A stretch of DNA of 64,000 nucleotides from Rhizobium sp. Root1203 (GCF_001424945.1 NZ_LMCW01000012.1:1050414-1114413), one strand, 5' to 3'; positions 19,940 through 29,990 are shown, counted from the first letter of the stretch. The notes: generated by a model not told the origin, from the sequence alone. Program-made: numbers and translations.

Positions 19940-20728
19940 GTGGATCACACCTTCATGCAATCCACGCTTCGTGAATTGCAGGTCTTCGTCCGCTCGCCTC
20001 GCTTCTGGGCGACCTTCGCGGCCGTTGTTCTGATTTTCACGGTTACCGGTGCCTATGGCACAGCCGATAGGATGCATGCCGGGGAACGGCTGAGCTATTG
20101 GCTGATCGTGCATGCCGTTGCCTGGGGGATCGCGATCCTTTGCTCGGTCATTGCCGACGTGCTGTTGCGAGGCAGGATCGAGAACATGCTCATGCGCATG
20201 ATGATCGGCTCGATCGCCTCGGCTCTTCCGATCGGCATTGCCCTCGGCGGCATCGACTTCGCCTTTACGGGCGTGTGGAGCGAAATGGACAACACCCTTC
20301 ACCGCGCGCTCTTCGCCATGCCGCTTTGCGCGCTGTTCTGCCTGCTCACCTATATGGCGATGCATCAAAGGATTGCCGAAGCCGCGGCCCCGACAGCTAC
20401 CCCGTCCGAATCGGCACCTGCGACCTCCATCGTCGATCGCCTCAAACCGGCGAACCGTGGCCCGCTGCTGCGACTTTCCGTTCAGGATCACTACACGGAG
20501 GTCGTGACCGGCGGCGGCCGCGAACTGGTGTTGCTGCGTTTTGCGGATGCCCTCAGGGAAGCGTGCGGGACGCCGGGGTTGCAGGTCCACCGCTCTCACT
20601 GGATCGCCGACGCCCATGTCGAAAGCGTGAGGCGCGAAAACGGCAAGCTTGTCATTTTGACGCGTGACGGCAGCCGTATCCCCGTAAGCCGCAGCTACAC
20701 CGACGATGTCCGCCGCCGTTTCGGTTGA
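19940..20728 (+). CDS. LytTR family membrane-bound DNA-binding protein
   Basis: 262 residues: four predicted membrane helices in the first 150 residues (FWATFAAVVLIFTVTGAYG, LIVHAVAWGIAILCSVIADVLL, MIGSIASALPIGIALGGI, ALFAMPLCALFCLLTYMAM), a linker, then a C-terminal LytTR domain (about 165-262, PLLRLSVQDHYTEVVTGGG, VHRSHWIADAHVESVRRENGKLVILTRDG, IPVSRSY). It combines sensing in the membrane with DNA binding in one polypeptide and lacks a receiver domain. Divergent from the DUF2306 gene, the likely target. Similar LytTR/DUF2306 pairs occur in other alphaproteobacteria (from memory). Confidence 0.88.
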   Translation: MDHTFMQSTLRELQVFVRSPRFWATFAAVVLIFTVTGAYGTADRMHAGERLSYWLIVHAVAWGIAILCSVIADVLLRGRIENMLMRMMIGSIASALPIGIALGGIDFAFTGVWSEMDNTLHRALFAMPLCALFCLLTYMAMHQRIAEAAAPTATPSESAPATSIVDRLKPANRGPLLRLSVQDHYTEVVTGGGRELVLLRFADALREACGTPGLQVHRSHWIADAHVESVRRENGKLVILTRDGSRIPVSRSYTDDVRRRFG

Positions 20729-20872
20729 GGAAATGCGGGCAAATACCTGACGCGATTCCCCTTTCGTCTTGCTTGTGAAGCTGGCTCTCCGGTCGGACGA
20801 ACCGCTTGTTCGGATCGGTTTTGCTGCATCGGCAAACGGAAAACCTTCGCGAGCAAAGGGCACCAGGCTTGC

Positions 20873-22042
20873 TCAGGCCTCGGCGGCGCTCATTGCACGC
20901 TTGGTCTCGGCATTCGGTGCCGGACACATCAGCCACCTGAGACCGTAATGCATCAGCGCAGTCACGATCACCGATGTGTAGCCATCGATCGCAAAGTGCC
21001 AGCCGAGATAAACCGAGCTCGCCATCACGAACGCAACATAGGCAAAGGCGACAACGCCGAGCAGGCGGGAGACCTCCGCCGCAAAAAAAGCGTTCAGAGC
21101 GATTAGCCCGACATGCACGCTCGGAAAGGCGGATATACTCGATCCGAGACCCGTTGCGCCGCTCTCGTAAAGAGACCAGAGATACCGCTGAAACAATGCC
21201 GCCTTGCTCGCCCACTCGCCGGAGGCAAGCGCGGCCAACTGATCGCCAAAGCGATCCCTGTCACCCGTGACCGCACCGTAGAAAGCCGGACCAGCAGAAA
21301 TCAGGGCACCGGCAAGTATGTTTCCGCAAACGAACCAGACAAGCATGAACATGCTGACATACCGCACCCGCACGGATGCGGCGCGAGGCGAGGTCACGAC
21401 GTAGAACAGCGCAATGAAGCAGACATAAAACCAAAGCACTCCATAGTTCCAGTCGACGATCTCGAATAGAATATGCCCTTTTGCAAAGACATGAAGCAGC
21501 CGCCAGGGGTCGGTTCCAAAAGCTAGCCGAGCATCGACGTCCGCCAGCAGACGATCGTAGAGGAACCCACCGCGCATCACGGGCAGCACGTTCTTGATCG
21601 AGGTGAACGTCCCCTGGAAAATCATCAGAGCCATCAAAAGCGCCATGCCCGCGATCACATGCGCAAGCCGTTGTGGCGACAGCACTCTTCGCAGCGCCAA
21701 CGGTCGCTTCTGATTGAACCGAAGGATCGTCCGGAAGCAGTCGATGACGATCGCCACGATGGGCATGAACAGCAGGAACAGCAATGTCCATTGTGCGAAA
21801 TAGAGCCCGTAGGCCATCGTTCGGCCATGGCCACTCGCGACCACCACCGCAAAGCCGACGATGCAATAGCTGGCAATCGCCACATACAACCAGCGGTCTG
21901 CCAACATCCGCGCCCAGACATGCGACACCAGTTCGGCCAGCCACCTCATGGCCTTCACGGCCATCCCTCGCTCTTTGAACATGACAGGTCCATCCGCTGG
22001 GGCGCGCTTGATTTCACTCATTTCAGCACCGATAACAAGCAT
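20873..22042 (-). CDS. PAP2 superfamily phosphatase, multi-pass membrane protein
   Basis: 389 residues with about eight membrane helices. The phosphatase signature is split as usual: SISAFPSVHVGLIALNAFFAA (second motif with the catalytic His) and SSVYLGWHFAIDGYTSVIV (third motif with His and Asp), near residues 305-360. This arrangement matches the PAP2_3/inositol-phosphotransferase-like branch acting on lipid phosphates. Its substrate is not evident. In-frame ATGs at 22021 and further in are alternative starts; 22042 has a modest AGG site. Upstream it diverges from an alcohol dehydrogenase across an A/T-rich 179-bp gap. Confidence 0.85.
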   Translation of the reverse strand: MLVIGAEMSEIKRAPADGPVMFKERGMAVKAMRWLAELVSHVWARMLADRWLYVAIASYCIVGFAVVVASGHGRTMAYGLYFAQWTLLFLLFMPIVAIVIDCFRTILRFNQKRPLALRRVLSPQRLAHVIAGMALLMALMIFQGTFTSIKNVLPVMRGGFLYDRLLADVDARLAFGTDPWRLLHVFAKGHILFEIVDWNYGVLWFYVCFIALFYVVTSPRAASVRVRYVSMFMLVWFVCGNILAGALISAGPAFYGAVTGDRDRFGDQLAALASGEWASKAALFQRYLWSLYESGATGLGSSISAFPSVHVGLIALNAFFAAEVSRLLGVVAFAYVAFVMASSVYLGWHFAIDGYTSVIVTALMHYGLRWLMCPAPNAETKRAMSAAEA

Positions 22043-22221
22043 GCTACCTATTAATATTTAATATTTCATATGTATCTATAGGCAGTACACTTTTCTCAGT
22101 TTGCGCATCCACAGCGTGCAATTCTTTCAAATGTCGAGAGACGACGCCCTTGCGCCGACTTGACGCGGCTCCTCCTTTCGATCTTCTTGAAAAACGAGGA
22201 GAATGCGGAGAAGTAGAGGCA

Positions 22222-23250
22222 ATGAAGGCTGTACGACTGGAAGCGACGGGAGAGCTGTTCCTGCGGGATGTCGCGAAGCCGGCTCCGGGGCCGGACGAAC
22301 TGCTGGTGCGGATCGAGGCTTGCGGCATCTGCGGAACGGACCGCCATCTGTTTCTCGGAGAGTTTCCATCCAAACCTCCGGTGACGCTCGGCCACGAATT
22401 CGCTGGCCTCGTCGAGGCGGTCGGATCGGGCGTCACAGATTTCCGTCCCGGCATGCGCATAACAGGCGACCCCAACATAGCCTGCGGCCGCTGCCCGGAA
22501 TGCCAGCGCGGGCGCGTCAATCTCTGCCGGAATCTCCGGGCGATCGGCATCCATCGCGATGGCGGATTTGCCGAATATGTGATCGTCCCGCAAAAGCAGG
22601 CCTTCGTGCTGCCGACAGACATCGATCCCTTGCATGGCGCATTCTGCGAGCCACTCGCCTGCTGCCTGCACGGGGTCGATCTTGCCGATATCGACGCCGG
22701 ATCTTCTGTCGTCGTTCTCGGCGGCGGCGTCATCGGGTTGCTCGTCGTCCAGCTCGCCCGCCTTGCCGGAGCCACTCGCGTCGTCCTCGTGACGCGAAGC
22801 GCGGAGAAGCGCCGCCTCGCCGAGAGCCTGGGCGCGACGGCAACCGTCGACGCGAACGCGGGAGACCTCGTGGAACAACTGACGGGCGCGAACGGCTTGC
22901 TGCCTGCGGGTGCCGATGTGGTGATCGAGTGCGCCGGCGTGGCTGAAACGATCGAACAGGCGCCTGCGCTTGCGCGGCGCGGCGGCACCGTGGTTATCCT
23001 TGGCGTCATGCCGCAGGGCGTGAAAGTCGGGATCGAACCCTTCGACCTGCTCTTTCGGGAGATCAAGCTCGTCAACTCCTTCCTCAACCCCTTCACGCAC
23101 GGGCGCGCGGCCGACCTGATCGCGTCGGGAACCATCAGAATCGACCCCCTGATTTCCCGCCGCATCGGCCTCGCCGAGGCGTCCGAAGCTATCGGCAATC
23201 CGGCGCCTTCCGGAGAGATTCGCGCACTTGTGGTGCCGCACCTCGCATAG
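22222..23250 (+). CDS. Zinc-dependent alcohol/polyol dehydrogenase (MDR family)
   Basis: 342 residues from the ATG at 22222 (MKAVRLEATGELFLRDVAKP), preceded by AGAGG. Catalytic zinc ligands C37 (CGICGTDRH) and H58-E59 (GHEF), structural zinc cysteines C88, C91, C94, C102 (CGRCPECQRGRVNLC) and a Rossmann GGGVIGLLVVQLA. Closest in character to sorbitol/L-iditol and galactitol-phosphate type dehydrogenases. No sugar transporter or catabolic neighbour indicates the substrate. The next gene on the strand is carB, 170 bp on. Confidence 0.88.
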   Translation: MKAVRLEATGELFLRDVAKPAPGPDELLVRIEACGICGTDRHLFLGEFPSKPPVTLGHEFAGLVEAVGSGVTDFRPGMRITGDPNIACGRCPECQRGRVNLCRNLRAIGIHRDGGFAEYVIVPQKQAFVLPTDIDPLHGAFCEPLACCLHGVDLADIDAGSSVVVLGGGVIGLLVVQLARLAGATRVVLVTRSAEKRRLAESLGATATVDANAGDLVEQLTGANGLLPAGADVVIECAGVAETIEQAPALARRGGTVVILGVMPQGVKVGIEPFDLLFREIKLVNSFLNPFTHGRAADLIASGTIRIDPLISRRIGLAEASEAIGNPAPSGEIRALVVPHLA

Positions 23251-23420
23251 GCCTGAAAGAACCCTTCGATTCCTGTCGATTCCGCAAATTATGGGGTTCC
23301 GTTTGCAAATACATTTGCCTATAAGCCGCTTCTAGCCTGAAAAGACCATCACATGCGCGACCCGGCCGGTGCTTCCCACCCCTGGCCGGCTTTCTGCGCA
23401 GCTAGAAAATGGAAAAAGCC
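23251..23420 (+). promoter_or_regulatory. carB upstream region: possible promoter and leader hairpin
   Basis: TATAAG follows a 17-bp spacer after TTCCGT in the middle of the gap. Downstream, CCGGCC (23362-23367) and GGCCGG (23384-23389) form a stem with a 16-nt loop followed by CTTTCTG. It could be an attenuator, but the T-tract is poor. Confidence 0.3.
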
Positions 23421-26400
23421 ATGCCGAAGCGCCAAGACATCAAATCGATCCTCATCATCGGCGCAGGACCGATCGTCATTGGCCAGGCTTGCGAATTCGA
23501 TTACTCAGGGACTCAGGCCTGCAAGGCGCTGAAGGAGGAAGGCTACCGCGTCATCCTCGTCAATTCCAACCCGGCGACGATCATGACGGACCCGGGCCTC
23601 GCCGACGCGACCTATGTGGAGCCCATTACCCCCGAAGTCGTTGCCAAGATCATCGCCAAGGAACGCCCGGACGCGCTGCTACCCACCATGGGCGGCCAGA
23701 CAGCGCTGAACACGGCGCTCTCGCTGAAGCGTATGGGCGTGCTTGACCGCTACAACGTCGAGATGATCGGCGCCAAGCCGGCGGCCATCGACATGGCCGA
23801 GGACCGCGCCCTGTTCCGCGAAGCAATGTCCCGCATCGGCCTCGAAACACCACGCTCGATGCTGGCCAACGCCACCGATATCAAGGATCTGGACCGCAAG
23901 ACACACGAAGCCGAGCGCAACAAGGTGAAGGAAAGCCTCTCCGGCGCGGATCTCGACAAGGCACTGGATGCTCTCGAGAACGAATGGAACCTCGGCGAGA
24001 CCGACCGCAAGCAGCGCTACATCAGCCACGCCATGGCGATTGCAGCCCAGGCGATCGATGTCGTCGGCCTGCCGGCGATCATTCGCCCCTCCTTCACCAT
24101 GGGCGGCACTGGCGGCGGCATTGCCTATAACCGCTCGGAATTCTTTGAAATCATCGGCGGCGGCCTCGACGCCTCCCCGACCACGGAAGTGCTGATCGAA
24201 GAATCGGTTCTCGGCTGGAAGGAATATGAGATGGAGGTCGTCCGCGACAAGGCGGACAACTGCATCATCATCTGCTCGATCGAAAACATCGACCCGATGG
24301 GCGTCCACACAGGCGATTCGATCACCGTCGCCCCGGCGCTGACGTTGACCGACAAAGAATACCAGATGATGCGCAACGCCTCGATCGCCGTCCTGCGCGA
24401 GATCGGCGTCGAGACCGGCGGCTCGAACGTGCAGTTCGCCGTCAACCCGAAGGACGGCCGCCTCGTCGTCATCGAAATGAACCCACGCGTTTCCCGCTCG
24501 TCGGCCCTGGCATCCAAGGCGACCGGCTTCCCGATCGCCAAGGTCGCAGCCAAGCTCGCCATCGGCTACACCCTGGACGAACTCGACAACGACATCACCG
24601 GCGGCGCGACGCCCGCATCCTTCGAGCCGTCCATCGACTACGTCGTCACCAAGATCCCGCGCTTTGCCTTCGAAAAGTTTCCCGGCGCATCGCCTGTTCT
24701 GACCACGGCGATGAAGTCCGTCGGCGAAGTCATGGCGATTGGCCGCACCTTCGCGGAATCGCTGCAGAAAGCGCTTCGCGGTCTCGAAACGGGCCTCACA
24801 GGTCTCGACGAAATCGAAATCCCGGGCGTCGAAGAAGGCGAAGGCAGCCAGAACGCCATCCGCGCCGCCATTGGCACGCCGACCCCGGACCGACTTCGCA
24901 TGGTCGCTCAGGCGCTGCGCATGGGCATGAGCCCGGAGGAAGTGCACGAGGGCTGCAAGATCGACCCCTGGTTCATTGCCCAATTGAAGGCAATCGTCGA
25001 CATGGAAGCGCGCATTCGCGAGCACGGCCTGCCGACCGATGCAACCAACCTGCGCACCCTGAAGTCCATGGGCTTCTCCGACGCCCGCCTTGCGACACTG
25101 TCAGGCAAGCGCCCGAAGGAAGTGGCGGAACTGCGCAACAGCTTGAACGTCCGCCCGGTTTTCAAGCGCATCGACACCTGCGCGGCGGAATTCGCCTCTC
25201 CGACCGCATACATGTACTCGACCTATGAAACGCCCTTCGTCGGCACCGCCCGCTCCGAAGCTGGTGTTTCCGACCGCAAGAAGGTCGTGATCCTCGGGGG
25301 TGGCCCCAACCGTATCGGCCAGGGCATCGAGTTCGACTATTGCTGCTGCCACGCCGCCTTCGCCTTGAGGGATGCAGGCTACGAAGCGATCATGATCAAC
25401 TGCAACCCGGAGACGGTCTCGACCGATTACGACACGTCCGATCGGCTCTACTTCGAACCGCTGACGGCCGAAGACGTGATCGAGATCTTGCGCGCAGAGC
25501 AGGAAAAGGGCGAAGTGGTCGGCGTCATCGTGCAGTTCGGCGGCCAGACGCCGCTGAAGCTAGCCGAAGCACTCGAAAAGAACGGCATCCCGATCCTCGG
25601 CACCGCGCCTGACATGATCGATCTTGCAGAAGACCGCGACCGCTTCCAGAAGCTTCTGATGAAGCTCGACCTTAACCAGCCGAACAACGGCATTGCCTAC
25701 TCCGTCGAGCAGGCCCGTCTTGTCGCGACCGAAATCGGTTTCCCGCTGGTCGTGCGCCCGTCCTACGTGCTTGGCGGTCGCGCCATGCAGATCATCCATT
25801 CGGAAAGCATGCTGCAGACCTATCTCCTCGACACCGTTCCGGAACTCGTTCCAGAAGACATCAAGCAGCGCTACCCGAACGACAAGACCGGCCAGATCAA
25901 CACCCTGCTCGGCAAGAACCCCTTGCTGTTCGACAGCTACCTCAGCAACGCCATCGAAGTCGATGTCGATTGCCTTTCCGACGGCAGTGACGTCTATGTC
26001 GCCGGTATCATGGAGCATATCGAGGAAGCCGGCATTCACTCGGGCGATAGCGCCTGCTCGCTGCCGCCGCGCACCCTGTCTCCGGCGATGATCGATGAAC
26101 TGGAGCGTCAGGCAAAGGCGATGGCCAAGGCGCTCAACGTCGTCGGCCTGATGAACGTGCAGTTCGCGATCAAGGATGGCACCGTCTACGTTCTCGAAGT
26201 GAACCCGCGCGCCTCGCGTACCGTACCATTCGTGGCCAAGACCATCGGTGCACCGATTGCAAAGATCGCTGCTCGCGCCATGGCCGGCGAAAAGCTCGAT
26301 GCGACCTTTGCCGCCTATGGCCAGAAACCCGACCCGCGCAACCTCAAGCACATCGCAGTCAAGGAAGCCGTCTTCCCGTTCGCCCGCTTCCCCGGCGTCG

Positions 26401-26909
26401 ACATCCTGCTCGGCCCGGAAATGCGCTCGACCGGCGAAGTCATCGGCCTCGACACGGATTTTGCCCTTGCCTTCGCCAAGGCACAGCTCGGCGCCGGCGT
26501 CGAACTGCCGCGTGACGGAACGGTCTTCGTTTCCGTGCGCGACGAGGACAAGCCCCGCGTCCTGCCGGCGATCCGCCTCCTGGTGGAACAGGGCTTCAAG
26601 GTTCTGGCGACAGGCGGCACGGCACGTTTCCTCGCTGAAAACGGCATCAGCGCCACCAAGATCAACAAGGTCCTGGAAGGTCGCCCCCACATCGAGGACG
26701 CGATCCGCAACCGCCAGGTCCAGCTCGTCATCAACACGACGGACAGCAACAAGGCGATCTCCGATTCGAAGTCGCTTCGCCGCGCAACCCTGATGCAGAA
26801 GGTGCCCTACTACACGACGATGGCCGGCGCCGAAGCCGCAGCTCAGGCGATCAAGGCGCTCAAGGCCGGCAACCTCGAAGTCCGACCGCTGCAAAGCTAC
26901 TTCGCTTAG
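23421..26909 (+). CDS. carB: Carbamoyl-phosphate synthase large subunit
   Basis: 1162 residues catalysing carbamoyl phosphate formation from bicarbonate, ammonia (from CarA) and two ATP. The start at 23421 ([30 protein letters not shown]) matches rhizobial CarB; an in-frame ATG four codons upstream (23409) is an alternative. Two duplicated ATP-grasp halves are clear: the first with [13 protein letters not shown] and [18 protein letters not shown], the second opening at [23 protein letters not shown] with [15 protein letters not shown] and [15 protein letters not shown]. The C-terminal MGS-like allosteric domain contains [16 protein letters not shown]. Full length. Confidence 0.98.
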   Translation: MPKRQDIKSILIIGAGPIVIGQACEFDYSGTQACKALKEEGYRVILVNSNPATIMTDPGLADATYVEPITPEVVAKIIAKERPDALLPTMGGQTALNTALSLKRMGVLDRYNVEMIGAKPAAIDMAEDRALFREAMSRIGLETPRSMLANATDIKDLDRKTHEAERNKVKESLSGADLDKALDALENEWNLGETDRKQRYISHAMAIAAQAIDVVGLPAIIRPSFTMGGTGGGIAYNRSEFFEIIGGGLDASPTTEVLIEESVLGWKEYEMEVVRDKADNCIIICSIENIDPMGVHTGDSITVAPALTLTDKEYQMMRNASIAVLREIGVETGGSNVQFAVNPKDGRLVVIEMNPRVSRSSALASKATGFPIAKVAAKLAIGYTLDELDNDITGGATPASFEPSIDYVVTKIPRFAFEKFPGASPVLTTAMKSVGEVMAIGRTFAESLQKALRGLETGLTGLDEIEIPGVEEGEGSQNAIRAAIGTPTPDRLRMVAQALRMGMSPEEVHEGCKIDPWFIAQLKAIVDMEARIREHGLPTDATNLRTLKSMGFSDARLATLSGKRPKEVAELRNSLNVRPVFKRIDTCAAEFASPTAYMYSTYETPFVGTARSEAGVSDRKKVVILGGGPNRIGQGIEFDYCCCHAAFALRDAGYEAIMINCNPETVSTDYDTSDRLYFEPLTAEDVIEILRAEQEKGEVVGVIVQFGGQTPLKLAEALEKNGIPILGTAPDMIDLAEDRDRFQKLLMKLDLNQPNNGIAYSVEQARLVATEIGFPLVVRPSYVLGGRAMQIIHSESMLQTYLLDTVPELVPEDIKQRYPNDKTGQINTLLGKNPLLFDSYLSNAIEVDVDCLSDGSDVYVAGIMEHIEEAGIHSGDSACSLPPRTLSPAMIDELERQAKAMAKALNVVGLMNVQFAIKDGTVYVLEVNPRASRTVPFVAKTIGAPIAKIAARAMAGEKLDATFAAYGQKPDPRNLKHIAVKEAVFPFARFPGVDILLGPEMRSTGEVIGLDTDFALAFAKAQLGAGVELPRDGTVFVSVRDEDKPRVLPAIRLLVEQGFKVLATGGTARFLAENGISATKINKVLEGRPHIEDAIRNRQVQLVINTTDSNKAISDSKSLRRATLMQKVPYYTTMAGAEAAAQAIKALKAGNLEVRPLQSYFA

Positions 26910-26957
26910 GCAGCGTCAACAACGGCACACCCATGTCCGCGCGACGCGCGTGAAACC

Positions 26958-26998
26958 AAGATAGGGACCCGGCGCAAGCTCGGGTCCTTATCTTTTTG
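26958..26998 (+). terminator. carB terminator
   Basis: AAGATAGGGACCCG (26958-26971) pairs with CGGGTCCTTATCTT (26981-26994) with one mismatch, then TTTTT. A strong intrinsic terminator 48 bp after the stop. Confidence 0.9.
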
Positions 26999-27002
26999 GA
27001 GA

Positions 27003-28508
27003 TTATAAACTCTTCCCGTCGCCAATGCGCGGAGCAACGGAATCACTTTCTCCAAGCACACTCATAAGCCGCTGAATCTCCATCATATCCTGCCTGAAGC
27101 GAGTCACCTCCTCTGCCTTCAGCCGCTCGTCCGGAATGCGTAGCAAATAGGATGGATGTACCGTCACGAACAGCATGCGCCCTGCCGCGAGCGGGATTGC
27201 ATGGCCGCGCACATCGGAGAGCCTAAGCCTGGCGTCCGTCAGCGACGCCAGCGCAGTGGCGCCCATGGCGACGACCAGTTTCGGTTCGATGAGATCGATT
27301 TCAAGGTCGAGCCACCATCGACAATGCGCAACCTCGCCCATGTTGGGACGCTGGTGAATCCGCCGCTTGCCGCGCGGTTCGTACTTGAAGTGCTTGACCG
27401 CATTGGTGACATAGACAGCCTGCCGGTCGATGCCAGCCTCGCTGACAGCCTGATCGAAAACCTTGCCGGCGGGCCCAACAAACGGGCGTCCGGCGAGGTC
27501 CTCCTGGTCGCCGGGCTGTTCGCCCACGAACATCACCTGTGCATCCCTCGGCCCCTCGCCAAACACCGTCTGTGTCGCATTCGCGTGGAGGGAGCAGCGG
27601 GTGCAGCCGGCGGCCTCCTCGCGAAGCGCTGCAAGGGTCCCGACCGGTGCGCATGTGGCGGCGGGCAGGTTTCGCGCGGCCTCCTGCAGCCTCTCGTGAA
27701 ACAGCAGCGGTTCGCTTGCCTGACGTGCAGCCATCGCCAGAACCTTGCTTTCGGCACCGGCGATGAGACCGGGAATGAGATCGGCTTCGGGCAGGTTCTT
27801 CCAATATTTCTTCGGCATCTCGCCTTGCATCGCCTTTGCCTTCAACCGCGCCGGATTGAAGATGTTGGCATAGTAAGTGCGCCACAGATGGTCCGCGGGA
27901 TCCGTCAGGTCCGGCTTTTCACAGGGTTCGTTGCTCAGCGTCAGCCTCTCTCCGTCCCAGGCGGCTGAACCCTTGGGTGTCGCGATGACCCAATCCATGT
28001 CGTTGAAGCGTTTCTGGAAAAATGGCGCCTCGCGGGCGACGATGTGATGATCCGGCTCGAACCAGGCGAGAAACTTTCGCCGCCCGTTCAGCGAAATCCC
28101 GGAACCCACCTCCTTGAAACGGACAAAGGCGGTCATCTTATGGGCATCGCGCCGCACGCTTTTCTCCATCATCCGGGCGCTGGCGACATCCTCGTCCGAA
28201 ACGACCTCGAGCAAAGTCCGATCAGACTGCAGGCGCCAGAGCAGACGGTAGAGCAGAAAAAAGCGCATGGGATCACTGTGACAGACGACCGCTTCAGCAA
28301 GCGCGATAAAGGCCGGCGGCACGGTTATCCGGACTTGGTCGCCGGCAGGCGGCGGCGGCAGAGCTTCCGGCGCGGCAAACAGGTCTGCCTCGCATCCCAT
28401 TTTCCGCCAGTCGACATCCTCAGGCGGAACACCCGCTGCGGCAAGCGCCCGGGCGGCATCGCGCCACTCCGCAAGCTCGCCCCGCCCCTCCAGCAATACC
28501 CGTGCCAT
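27003..28508 (-). CDS. udgX: UdgX family uracil-DNA binding protein fused to DUF4130 domain
   Basis: 501 residues. The ATG at 28508 overlaps the upstream radical-SAM stop (ATGA), so the start is chosen there and not at the longer frame. Residues 1-250 form the DUF4130-type 'putative DNA repair' domain (SVRRDAHKMTAFVRFKEV, FLAWFEPDHHIVAREAPFFQKRF, YWKNLPEADLIPGLI). Residues about 285-480 are a uracil-DNA glycosylase fold: motif A GEQPGDQED (329-337), FeS cysteines including C302 and C305, the diagnostic KRRIH loop (381-385) and motif B HPSYLLR (451-457). In mycobacterial UdgX the His of KRRIH becomes covalently attached to DNA at uracil; H385 is the equivalent. Confidence 0.93.
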   Translation of the reverse strand: MARVLLEGRGELAEWRDAARALAAAGVPPEDVDWRKMGCEADLFAAPEALPPPPAGDQVRITVPPAFIALAEAVVCHSDPMRFFLLYRLLWRLQSDRTLLEVVSDEDVASARMMEKSVRRDAHKMTAFVRFKEVGSGISLNGRRKFLAWFEPDHHIVAREAPFFQKRFNDMDWVIATPKGSAAWDGERLTLSNEPCEKPDLTDPADHLWRTYYANIFNPARLKAKAMQGEMPKKYWKNLPEADLIPGLIAGAESKVLAMAARQASEPLLFHERLQEAARNLPAATCAPVGTLAALREEAAGCTRCSLHANATQTVFGEGPRDAQVMFVGEQPGDQEDLAGRPFVGPAGKVFDQAVSEAGIDRQAVYVTNAVKHFKYEPRGKRRIHQRPNMGEVAHCRWWLDLEIDLIEPKLVVAMGATALASLTDARLRLSDVRGHAIPLAAGRMLFVTVHPSYLLRIPDERLKAEEVTRFRQDMMEIQRLMSVLGESDSVAPRIGDGKSL

Positions 28509-29740
28509 CAGAACAGCGAGAGCTGTTCTGGCTTCGGCTCGAACAGCGCGCGCAAATCCTGCCGGTCGACCAGGCGACGCGGCGACCACCCTTCCGCCAA
28601 AATAAAGGCCTGTACCTTCCGGATCGATACGCCGAGCCGCGTCAGATCCTCGATCCGCAGGCGCCGGAAACGGCGCGCCGACAGAATGGCTTTCACCGTT
28701 TTCGTCCCCAACCCCGGCACGCGCAACAGTGTCTCGCGTGGAGCGCGGTTGATGTCGACCGGAAAATCGCTGCGATTGCCGAGCGCCCAGGCAAGTTTGG
28801 GATCGAGGTCGAGATCGAGCATGCCATCCACCTGTGTCGACGTGATCTCATCGATGCCGAATCCGTAGAAACGATAGAGCCAGTCTGCCTGGTAGAGCCG
28901 ATGTTCGCGCATCAGCGGCGGCTTGATGAGCGGCAGATTTCTTGACGAATCCGGAATCGGACTGAATGCTGAATAGTAGACGCGCTTCAGACCGTAGCTG
29001 CCATAGAGCCGTGCGCTGGTGCCGAGGATCGTTGCATCGTTGGCGCCGTCGGCACCGACGATCATCTGCGTGCTCTGCCCGCCCGGAACAAAACGCTTGC
29101 GCCGCTTGGTCTGCAGTGTCGGTTCAGCCGCCTCCTCGATCTTTAGCCGCAGATCGCCCATGGAGCGACGGATGCTTGCAGGCTTTTTTTCAGGTGCCAG
29201 CCGGGCAATACCGCTGTCGGTCGGCAGCTCGATGTTGAGTGACAGCCGGTCGGCATAAAGTCCTGCTTCCTCGATCAGGTGGGGCGATGCCTCGGGAATC
29301 GACTTCAGATGGATATAGCCGCGGAAATTATGCGTGGTGCGCAATTCGCGAACGACGCGAACCATCTCCTCCATCGTATGATCGGAGGAGCGGATGATGC
29401 CGGAGGACAGAAACAGGCCCTCGATATAGTTCCGCCGATAGAACTCCAGCGTCAGCCAAACCACCTCCTCGGGGGTGAAGCGCGCCCTTTCCACATTGCT
29501 GGACGAACGATTGATGCAATAGGCGCAGTCGTAGATGCAGAAATTCGTGAGAAGGATCTTGAGCAGAGATATGCACCTGCCGTCCGGTGCATACGCATGG
29601 CAGATGCCCGCCCCTTCGGTCGATCCGAGACCGCCGCTCTTCGCTGAATCGCGGTTGGCCGTGCCGCTGGAAGCACAGGATGCGTCATACTTTGCTGCAT
29701 CCGAGAGGATAGCCAATCGTTCTTCGAGGGACTTCTTCAT
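28508..29740 (-). CDS. Putative DNA modification/repair radical SAM protein
   Basis: 410 residues from the ATG at 29740; an in-frame ATG at 29764 would add eight residues, and neither has a strong ribosome binding site. The radical-SAM cluster motif is CIYDCAYC (C68, C72, C75). The C-terminal part carries a helix-hairpin-helix DNA-binding motif (LLRVPGLGTKTVKAILSARRFRRLRIEDLTRLG). This protein family is regularly encoded next to the DUF4130/UdgX family, and here the two genes overlap by one base. The reaction is unknown; a role in repairing or processing modified DNA is inferred from the HhH domain and the partner. Confidence 0.9.
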   Translation of the reverse strand: MKKSLEERLAILSDAAKYDASCASSGTANRDSAKSGGLGSTEGAGICHAYAPDGRCISLLKILLTNFCIYDCAYCINRSSSNVERARFTPEEVVWLTLEFYRRNYIEGLFLSSGIIRSSDHTMEEMVRVVRELRTTHNFRGYIHLKSIPEASPHLIEEAGLYADRLSLNIELPTDSGIARLAPEKKPASIRRSMGDLRLKIEEAAEPTLQTKRRKRFVPGGQSTQMIVGADGANDATILGTSARLYGSYGLKRVYYSAFSPIPDSSRNLPLIKPPLMREHRLYQADWLYRFYGFGIDEITSTQVDGMLDLDLDPKLAWALGNRSDFPVDINRAPRETLLRVPGLGTKTVKAILSARRFRRLRIEDLTRLGVSIRKVQAFILAEGWSPRRLVDRQDLRALFEPKPEQLSLF

Positions 29741-29882
29741 ACCGATGTTCACTATATGTTCCATCGCTAAAGGTCAACCGTCTCCACCGCTGGCACATGT
29801 TTTTCAAGTTTGACGCGAATAGTCGCGCCGGGTTGCGGCCCTGCCCCATCCGAATTTTCTGGAAATCAGCGGCACCGATCTG

Positions 29883-29949
29883 CTATAAGCTGAACAGTTA
29901 TGTTTGTTGCACGGTTCCGAGGTTCCCCTTCGGGACCTGTTTTCTTTTG
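29883..29949 (+). promoter_or_regulatory. greA promoter -10 and terminator-like leader hairpin
   Basis: TATAAG (29883-29888) is a likely -10 box. About 30 nt downstream, GGTTCC (29921-29926) pairs with GGGACC (29931-29936), followed by TGTTTTCTTTTGT. This is an intrinsic-terminator layout inside the greA leader, 42 bp before the greA ATG. The upstream radical-SAM gene is divergent, so the element cannot be the terminator of a neighbour on this strand. Confidence 0.5.
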
Positions 29950-29990
29950 TGTCGTCGGCTAAGCGGACACAAGGAGTTAAGGACAGAGAA

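Noticed and set aside
23679..25025. Long minus-strand open frame (448 codons) opposite carB, and a similar one at 25560-26894
   Set aside because: Both are shadows of the highly conserved carB frame, rich in low-complexity D/R/A runs, without ribosome binding sites.
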